From Bacteroidota bacterium (GTDB lineage Bacteria; Bacteroidota; Bacteroidia; Chitinophagales; Chitinophagaceae), in contig JAGWPI010000164.1 in assembly GCA_028877005.1 (NCBI GenBank), positions 1 to 5,061 on the forward strand: a stretch of 5,061 bases of DNA. The letters are read 5' to 3'. Made by a program: the position numbers and the translations under genes. Position 1 is the stretch's first letter. Each line of letters starts with the position of its first letter. The notes beneath the pieces were generated by a model, which did no database searches, had not been told where the DNA came from, and saw nothing but the letters and a program-made list of their open reading frames with translations. Positions 1 through 5,061 of this stretch are shown in pieces.

Positions 1-813
1 GAAACAGAAAAGAACCTTGCCCTTCGGGTAGAAGATACAGACAGTGCCGATAGCTTTTTGGTATTTGGACGGGGCATTCTGCACTTAGGTGTATTGGTTG
101 AAACCATGCGCCGCGAGGGATATGAATTAACCGTGGGAAACCCACAGGTATTGGTGAAAACAGTAGATGGCAAGAAGCATGAACCTTATGAAATTTTAGT
201 AGTAGATGTACCGGCTGAATTTAGTGGTAAAGTAATTGATTTGGTAACCCAACGCAAGGGTGAAATGCTGGTGATGGAAAGCAAAGGTGAAATGCAGCAC
301 TTAGAGTTTGAAATTCCTTCAAGAGGTTTAATTGGTTTGCGTTCACAAATGTTAACCGGCACTGCAGGTGAAGCTGTAATGGCACATCGCTTTAGTGAAT
401 ACAAACCCTGGAAAGGGCCTATTCCCGGAAGAAACAATGGTGTGCTGATTGCTAAATTTGGCGGTACCACTACTGCCTATTCTATCGATAAATTACAGGA
501 TCGCGGCCGTTTCTTTATTGAACCCGGCGAAGAAGTATATGCCGGACAAATTATTGCCGAGCATATTAAACCCGGCGATTTGAATGTAAATGCAGTAGAA
601 GCTAAAAAATTAACCAACCACCGTGCCAGCGGTAGCGATGATAGTGTACGCATTACCCCAAAAATTCAATTAACATTGGAAGAATGTATGGAATACATTC
701 AGCAGGATGAGTGTATTGAGGTAACGCCTAAAAACATCAGAATGCGTAAAGTGGTGTTGGATGAAGAAGACAGAAAAAAAGTAAGCAAAAGAATGGGTGC
801 TGAGGTTGAATAA
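1..813 (+). CDS. typA: Translational GTPase TypA/BipA, C-terminal part (5' end outside window)
   Basis: This is the last 270 residues of a protein whose family is usually about 600 long; the reading frame is open to the left edge, so the in-frame TTG at 58 is not the real start. TypA/BipA is a ribosome-binding GTPase of the EF-G family, acting in the cytoplasm in ribosome assembly and in growth under stress or cold. The GTPase domain is off the window. What is visible is the end of the EF-G domain III-like part (residues 1-40, with FGRGILHLGVLVETMRREGY), a domain V-like part (about 43-118, from EPYE to PSRGLIGLRS), and the TypA-specific C-terminal domain (about 119-270) with the family signatures RNNGVLI, LQDRGRFFIEPGEEVYAGQI, KKLTNHRASGSDD and EVTPKNIRMRK. 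The last is basic and fits rRNA contact. Nothing is broken. The gene ends in TAA and is followed by its own terminator. The match to E. coli BipA signatures is strong, so the name is secure. Confidence 0.96.
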   Translation, partial: ETEKNLALRVEDTDSADSFLVFGRGILHLGVLVETMRREGYELTVGNPQVLVKTVDGKKHEPYEILVVDVPAEFSGKVIDLVTQRKGEMLVMESKGEMQHLEFEIPSRGLIGLRSQMLTGTAGEAVMAHRFSEYKPWKGPIPGRNNGVLIAKFGGTTTAYSIDKLQDRGRFFIEPGEEVYAGQIIAEHIKPGDLNVNAVEAKKLTNHRASGSDDSVRITPKIQLTLEECMEYIQQDECIEVTPKNIRMRKVVLDEEDRKKVSKRMGAEVE

Positions 814-836
814 ATAATTAAATTTTAAAAATATAT

Positions 837-872
837 AAAAAACAGCATTTATAAACTATTGCTGTTTTTTTT
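837..872 (+). terminator. Intrinsic terminator of typA
   Basis: An 11-bp perfect stem pairs AAAAAACAGCA (837-847) with TGCTGTTTTTT (860-870) around a 12-base loop, and the T-run continues to 872. It begins 23 bases after the typA stop codon. The GC core is only CAGC/GCTG and the outer pairs are all A-T. Because the A-run and T-run mirror each other it could also stop transcripts coming from the right, but no gene points that way here. Confidence 0.8.
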
Positions 873-1016
873 GCATCAAAATAATACAATAAAAGAATAA
901 TTTTAATAAAATATATTTTAGTAGCTCATTTTGAATTCCAGATATCGTAAACAGAATTTCCCGATACAGTTATTATATCATTGATTTCGCAATTTTCTTT
1001 GTGAAAAAAAAATCTC
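873..1016 (+). promoter_or_regulatory. Leader and probable promoter region of the TonB-dependent receptor
   Basis: This AT-rich stretch between the typA terminator and the receptor start must hold the receptor's promoter if the terminator works. I see no full Bacteroidota promoter (TTTG near -33 with TAnnTTTG near -7). Partial -7-like strings occur at 926-933 (TCATTTTG) and 994-1001 (TTTCTTTG), neither with a correctly spaced TTTG upstream. A run of nine A (1004-1012) lies just before the start codon, and there is no Shine-Dalgarno sequence, as is common in this phylum. An in-frame TGA at 1002-1004 rules out a start further upstream. I see no convincing Fur box or riboswitch. Confidence 0.4.
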
Positions 1017-3188
1017 ATGAAGAAAATACTTCTGCTACAATGGCTTTTATTACCCATTATTTTATTCTCACAAAAAATTGACAGCGTAAACGTACACACA
1101 CTTAAAAATGTTTCAGTTATTGGTTTTAAAACCGTTCGCGGAATAGGTCACATGCCAGATTTTAAAGATGGAATTATTTATGCCGGTAAAAAAAGCGAAG
1201 TGATTATGGTAGATAGTTTGGATGCAAATAAGGCTATCAATAATACCAGACAAATTTTAGGCAGGATACCCGGATTAAATATTGTTGAAACTGAAACAGG
1301 TGGCTTTACTGCAAACGGAATTGCAACAAGGGGGCTTAACCCTATTCAAAGCATTGAAATGAATACCCGCCAAAATGGTTATAACATTAGTGCTGATATA
1401 TATGGATACAATGAAGCCTATTACCTTCCTCCTATGGAAGCAGTTCAAAGAATTGAAATGGTAAGGGGTGCCGCAGCATTACAATTTGGCGCTCAATTTG
1501 GAGGTTTGGTAAACTATATTACAAAAGATGCACCTGCCAATAAACCCTTTGAATTTTATACTTCGCAAACTGCAGGCAGTTATGGGCTTTTCAATTCTTT
1601 TAATTCAATTGGAGGTAATTTTAAAAAACTATCATATTATGCTTTCATCCAATATCGCTATATGGATGGGTACAGACCTAATAGTAAACAATGGCAGTTA
1701 TCAGGTTTTGGAAAATTGCAGTATAAAATTTCTGAAAAGCTGAATGTTACAGCAGAATATTCTTTGCTTCGTAATACCATACAAATGCCGGGGGGATTAA
1801 CAGATAGCCAGTTTCAGGCTAATCCCAGAATGTCTACACGTTCCAGAAACTGGCTGAAAACGCCTTGGAATATTGTTAATTTATCAATGAACTACAATCT
1901 ATCCAAAAACAGCATAATTAGTATAAAGAGCACATATTTATACGGGAATCGTTCTCTGGTATGGAGAAACGAAGATGGTGGCCCGGCTGCCCAAGATACA
2001 ATTGACCCCATTACAAATACCTACGTTCCAAGAGAAGTGGGGATAGAAAATATGAAAAACATCACAACAGAATTCAGATTTTCGCATCAATACCAATTTG
2101 CACATCAACAAGCAACTATTTCAGGAGGTATCAGACATTCATATGCATGGTTAAAAAGGCTTGGGGGAGGAGAAGGAACTACCAACAGTGATTTTGATTT
2201 ATCAATCCGGGGCGATTGGGGTTATAACTTAAATTTTACCACTACAAACATCGCTCCCTTTATTGAAAATATTTTTAAGTTCGGTGATAAGCTGTCCATC
2301 ATCCCCGGTTTTAGATTTGAATATTTAAACAGTACTGCAACTGGTTATAAAACTACTAATGGAACAAAACAAAATGTTTTAGAAAACAGATCAAGAACTT
2401 TTCCATTGTTTGGCATGGGCATTTCATATAAAACAGGAACCTACACCAATATTTACGGTAATATCAGCCAGGCATACCGGCCTATTGAATATAGCCAGTT
2501 AGAACCATTCGGAATAACATCCAGAATTGACCCCAATCTAAAAGACAGTTATGGCTTCAATGCAGATTTAGGTTATAGAGGCACCATTAAAAATTATTTT
2601 AATTTTGATTTGGGTGTTTTTTATCTGGCTTATAATAATAGAATTGGAGTATTAGTACAAACAGACCCAAATACCGGAATGGAATACTCTGTACGCAAGA
2701 ATATAGCGAATAGTGTTCATAAAGGTGTTGAGAATTATTTGGAATTTAATATTTTAAAATACCTGAATGCACAATCAAAAACAGGACTTAGTATTTTTAA
2801 TTCGTTTGCTTTCATTGATGCCAGATATACCACCGGAGAATTCAAGGGCAACCGGGTTGAAGCTGCTGCCAAGACTATCAATCGCACTGGAATTATTTTT
2901 AATAACCCCCATTTTTCAGCAACTTTTCAGATAAATAATATTGGTGATGCTTACGGTGATGCTTCAAATGTAAAAACAAGTACTGACCCAATTGCAGGTT
3001 ATATACCTGGATATACAGTTGCTGACCTCAGCATGACATATACCATCAAAAAAATTGCAATCAAAGTGGGTGTGAATAACTTAACTGATAAATCATATTT
3101 TACACGAAGAACTGATGAATATCCTGGACCAGGTATTATTCCTTCCATTGGAAGAAGTTATTATTTTGGATTTTCAACTCAATTTTAA
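1017..3188 (+). CDS. TonB-dependent outer-membrane receptor, FecA-like (probable ferric-chelate uptake)
   Basis: A complete 723-residue receptor, expected to take a ligand across the outer membrane using energy from TonB-ExbB-ExbD. Residues 1-18 form a signal peptide (MKK, then a Leu/Ile-rich core, ending LFS before Gln19). A TonB-box-like LKNVSVIG sits at 29-36. The plug spans about 48-170, with ILGRIPGLNIVETETGG (80-96), ATRGLNP (103-109) and RIEMVRGAAALQFGAQFGG (145-163), ending GLVNYITK. The rest is a 22-strand-type barrel rich in alternating aromatic strands, and the last 44 residues hold VGVNNLTDKSYF, YPGPGIIPS and a terminal Phe. Plug and C-terminus resemble proteins annotated as Fe(3+)-dicitrate receptors, but the ligand is not proven. 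It has neither the N-terminal signalling domain of E. coli FecA nor the carboxypeptidase-like repeat of SusC proteins, and no SusD follows. The ATG is the first after an in-frame stop, and the signal peptide supports it. The family is certain, the iron ligand likely only. Confidence 0.93.
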   Translation: MKKILLLQWLLLPIILFSQKIDSVNVHTLKNVSVIGFKTVRGIGHMPDFKDGIIYAGKKSEVIMVDSLDANKAINNTRQILGRIPGLNIVETETGGFTANGIATRGLNPIQSIEMNTRQNGYNISADIYGYNEAYYLPPMEAVQRIEMVRGAAALQFGAQFGGLVNYITKDAPANKPFEFYTSQTAGSYGLFNSFNSIGGNFKKLSYYAFIQYRYMDGYRPNSKQWQLSGFGKLQYKISEKLNVTAEYSLLRNTIQMPGGLTDSQFQANPRMSTRSRNWLKTPWNIVNLSMNYNLSKNSIISIKSTYLYGNRSLVWRNEDGGPAAQDTIDPITNTYVPREVGIENMKNITTEFRFSHQYQFAHQQATISGGIRHSYAWLKRLGGGEGTTNSDFDLSIRGDWGYNLNFTTTNIAPFIENIFKFGDKLSIIPGFRFEYLNSTATGYKTTNGTKQNVLENRSRTFPLFGMGISYKTGTYTNIYGNISQAYRPIEYSQLEPFGITSRIDPNLKDSYGFNADLGYRGTIKNYFNFDLGVFYLAYNNRIGVLVQTDPNTGMEYSVRKNIANSVHKGVENYLEFNILKYLNAQSKTGLSIFNSFAFIDARYTTGEFKGNRVEAAAKTINRTGIIFNNPHFSATFQINNIGDAYGDASNVKTSTDPIAGYIPGYTVADLSMTYTIKKIAIKVGVNNLTDKSYFTRRTDEYPGPGIIPSIGRSYYFGFSTQF

Positions 3189-3223
3189 ATTTCCTGATAA
3201 AGGTAATTCACAACAAATAAAAA

Positions 3224-3269
3224 AATTGAGCCCAATACAAAATATCCATTTTCATAATTGGCTCAAATT
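3224..3269. other. Long imperfect stem-loop in the convergent gap
   Basis: TTGAGCC (3226-3232) pairs with GGCTCAA (3260-3266). After one unpaired C (3233) the pairing continues as AAT (3234-3236) with ATT (3257-3259), and within the loop AAAAT (3239-3243) can pair with ATTTT (3248-3252) around ATCC. It lies 35 bases after the receptor stop codon and directly abuts the following hairpin. There is no T-run right after it, so alone it is a poor terminator. It may protect the 3' end of the receptor mRNA or simply strengthen the second hairpin. Confidence 0.5.
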
Positions 3270-3309
3270 AAAAGAGGCTATCTCAAAAGCAAGAGAAAGC
3301 CTCTTTTTT
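3270..3309 (+). terminator. Intrinsic terminator of the receptor gene, possibly bidirectional
   Basis: A 10-bp stem pairs AAAAGAGGCT (3270-3279) with AGCCTCTTTT (3298-3307). After one A-A mismatch a further 4 bp form (TCTC 3281-3284 with GAGA 3293-3296), leaving an 8-base loop. T-run 3304-3309 follows on the + strand. Read on the - strand the same stem ends in TTTTAATTT, so it could also stop transcripts of the efflux gene, whose stop codon lies 37 bases away. Confidence 0.85.
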
Positions 3310-3322
3310 ATGAAATTACCAT

Positions 3323-3340
3323 AACAGAATTCTGTTTTTT
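3323..3340. other. Short perfect palindrome followed by a T-run
   Basis: AACAGAATTCTGTT (3323-3336) is a perfect 14-base palindrome, and the T-run extends to 3340 on the + strand. As RNA it gives a 5-bp stem with loop AATT, a weak backup terminator at best. As DNA it could be a site for a dimeric protein, but its place, 9 bases past the efflux gene stop and far from any start, argues against an operator. Confidence 0.3.
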
Positions 3341-3345
3341 ATATT

Positions 3346-5061
3346 CTACATTTCTTCTTCCTGTACCAACAAAGGTTTACTGTTCTTATATAACAAATGC
3401 AACAAGCTTGGTAACACTACCAATAACAATGGCAATGCTACAATAAATCCGCCAATTACAGCAATGGCTAAGGGTTGGTGCATTTGTGCTCCGGTACCAA
3501 TACCGAGCGCCAAAGGCGTTAAAGCAATAATAGCGCCCAACGCCGTCATTAATTTGGGCCTTAACCGGGTAGAAATGGAATAAATAATCGCTTCATCTAC
3601 CCTGCCCACATTGGTTTTTCCTTTTAATGAATCCCTAAACTGCAAATAAGTAAAAATGGCATTCTCACCTATAATACCCACAATCATGATGAGACCGGTA
3701 TAACTACCCACATTTAACGGAGTATTGGTGAGGTAGAGTGCCAAATAACTGCCACTGATACCCAGTACTGCTACCAATATAATAATCAATGCAATTTTTA
3801 CATCTCTGAATAAAAACAATATGACCCCAAACACCAGCAAACTGGCTGTAATTAAAATTACCAGCAACTCTTTAAACGACTGCTGTTGCTCTGCATAAGC
3901 ACCGCCATAACTGATAAAATAACCTTGCGGCAATGCCACTTTTACGGCTACTTTTTGTTGAATTTCCTGCATGGTACTACCCAAATCGCGATTATCTAAC
4001 CTTGCAGTAACTACCCCCATATTTTGCAAATTTTCTCTTTGTATTTCTGCATCGCCACTACTTAATGCAACTGTGGCCAAATTAGTAATAGGTATTCTTT
4101 TCCCATTGGGAAGAAAAATGAGTGCTTGTTTTACCTGTGCTACCGATAATTTGGCACTGTTTGGATAAATAAACCGAATATTACTTAACTGTTCCTTATC
4201 AAATACACTACCCACCACATTGCCTTCTAAAGCACTCTGCATTTGGTATTGAAAACTGGCAGGTGTAATACCATATAGCGCCAAGGCGGTATAGTTAGGT
4301 GTAACCACCACCGACGGCCCAGCAATAACAATACCATCAAAAACATCAGCCGTTCCCTGAACAGTATTCAGCACTGCAGCCACCTGTCGGGACAGCTCTT
4401 GCAACTTCGACTGATCATTCCCAAAAATTTTAACTTCTATTGGCTGTACCGATGTCATTAGATCGCCCAGCATATCGGTAATTACCTGCCCAAAGTCAAT
4501 TCGCAAAGCCGGTTGCGTTGCTTCTATCTTCAACCGAATATCATTAATTACCGCTTCCGTGGTCCGGGTTCTGTTTTTCTTTAATTGTATCAGGTAATCT
4601 CCCCGATTGGGTTCTGTGATAAAAAATCCCATTTGTGTACCGGTTCTACGGCTATAAGCTTCTACTTCAGGCACTTTTACAATTATTTTTTCTACCTGCC
4701 TTAACATCCGGTCTGTTTCTTCCAATGAAGTACCGGGCGGTGAACTGTAATCCAATACAATACTTCCTTCATCCATATCGGGCAAAAAGCCGGTAGCTAA
4801 TTTAGGATATACAACATAAATGGAAGCACCTAAAATTACGATGAACAATATACTGATATAAGGTTTACGGATAAAAAAACCCACCCATTTCTGTTGCTTT
4901 ACTTCATGGCCATGTTTTATTTTTTTGCCTACTGCATTTACAGACGCATTGCGGGTAAACAACAAATACAAAACAGGCAACAGTAACCAGGTTACAAAAA
5001 ATGAGCAGACTAAAGTAATAATCATGGTATTGGTCATTACTTTAAAATAAGCACCTGCAAC
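3346..5061 (-). CDS. RND efflux permease, heavy-metal (CusA/CzcA)-like, C-terminal half (5' end outside window)
   Basis: An inner-membrane proton-driven pump subunit that would work with a periplasmic adaptor and an outer-membrane channel, neither seen here. The frame stays open to the right edge (VAGAYFKV before the Met at 5037), so that Met is internal; about 571 of an expected 1,000-1,050 residues are present. Numbering from that Met: TM6 about 5-27, TM7 58-78, periplasmic porter and docking region about 80-385, TM8 390-410, TM9 413-436, TM10 446-467, TM11 495-514, TM12 522-550, then a short acidic tail QEEEM. Family marks are FLPDMDEGSIVLDYSSPPGT (84-103), RLRPKLMTALGAIIALTPLA (491-510) and GTGAQMHQPLAIAVIGG (514-530). 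By an alignment from memory, Glu458 in TM10 and Lys495 in TM11 match CusA Glu939 and Lys984 of the proton relay, while CusA Met573 and Met623 are replaced by Asp and Arg. The metal, or another substrate, is therefore open. The family is secure and the gene appears intact as far as seen. Confidence 0.9.
   Translation of the reverse strand, partial: VAGAYFKVMTNTMIITLVCSFFVTWLLLPVLYLLFTRNASVNAVGKKIKHGHEVKQQKWVGFFIRKPYISILFIVILGASIYVVYPKLATGFLPDMDEGSIVLDYSSPPGTSLEETDRMLRQVEKIIVKVPEVEAYSRRTGTQMGFFITEPNRGDYLIQLKKNRTRTTEAVINDIRLKIEATQPALRIDFGQVITDMLGDLMTSVQPIEVKIFGNDQSKLQELSRQVAAVLNTVQGTADVFDGIVIAGPSVVVTPNYTALALYGITPASFQYQMQSALEGNVVGSVFDKEQLSNIRFIYPNSAKLSVAQVKQALIFLPNGKRIPITNLATVALSSGDAEIQRENLQNMGVVTARLDNRDLGSTMQEIQQKVAVKVALPQGYFISYGGAYAEQQQSFKELLVILITASLLVFGVILFLFRDVKIALIIILVAVLGISGSYLALYLTNTPLNVGSYTGLIMIVGIIGENAIFTYLQFRDSLKGKTNVGRVDEAIIYSISTRLRPKLMTALGAIIALTPLALGIGTGAQMHQPLAIAVIGGFIVALPLLLVVLPSLLHLLYKNSKPLLVQEEEM

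Noticed and set aside
186..470. 94-codon open frame on the - strand inside typA
   Set aside because: It is antisense to highly conserved TypA coding sequence and resembles no protein I know; a shadow frame.
58..813. TTG at 58 as the start of a short stand-alone protein
   Set aside because: The frame is open back to base 1 and its first 19 codons read as normal TypA sequence, so the gene is only cut by the window edge.
941..990. Possible Fur box or inverted repeat before the receptor (GATATCG ... CGATAC, and TTATTATATCATTGAT)
   Set aside because: The repeat arms do not match fully, and the AT-rich string fits the GATAAT hexamer pattern too poorly to separate from background.
981..1001. TTGA (981) and TTTCTTTG (994-1001) as a -33/-7 promoter pair
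   Set aside because: The spacing is about 10 bases where about 19 is needed, and the -7 element lacks its A.
1528..1743. 71-codon + strand frame inside the receptor gene
   Set aside because: It lies wholly within the intact receptor in another frame, with no protein-like features; a shadow.
3115..3446. Two overlapping + strand frames (3115-3324 and 3258-3446) across the convergent gap
   Set aside because: They run through the terminator hairpins and into the antisense of the pump gene; their composition does not look like a real protein.
3971..4168. 65-codon + strand frame antisense to the pump
   Set aside because: The pump's frame is intact and family-like here, so this is a shadow.

Overview
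The window looks like chromosomal DNA from a member of the Bacteroidota. A Chitinophagales-type bacterium is my best guess, made from protein style alone. The reasons are the style of the TonB-dependent receptor (short signal peptide ending LFSQ, FecA-like plug, barrel ending in Phe), an A-rich stretch instead of a clear Shine-Dalgarno sequence in front of its start, and AT-rich intergenic DNA.

Layout: (1) Bases 1-813, + strand, hold the 3' part of typA/bipA, the translational GTPase, whose start lies off the left edge. (2) Bases 814-1016 are an AT-rich gap with a good intrinsic terminator for typA, followed by the leader of the next gene. (3) Bases 1017-3188, + strand, are a complete TonB-dependent outer-membrane receptor of the FecA-like group. 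(4) Bases 3189-3345 are a convergent gap holding two stem-loops, the second with a terminator-like T-run, and a short perfect palindrome. (5) Bases 3346-5061, - strand, hold the C-terminal half of an RND efflux permease related to the heavy-metal (CusA/CzcA) branch, whose 5' part lies off the right edge.

The genes do not look like one operon. typA is a housekeeping gene closed by its own terminator. The receptor appears to be a single-gene unit with no SusD, FecR or sigma-factor partner in view. The RND gene runs towards the receptor from a locus to the right and is the last gene of its unit. Receptor and pump could both bear on metal balance (uptake versus export), but only their adjacency hints at that.

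I found no tRNA, rRNA, CRISPR array, insertion sequence or prophage gene, and no clearly undescribed system. The most useful observation concerns the pump: it appears to keep the CusA-type proton-relay residues of TM10 and TM11 but to lack two of the three CusA methionines that bind Cu(I)/Ag(I).
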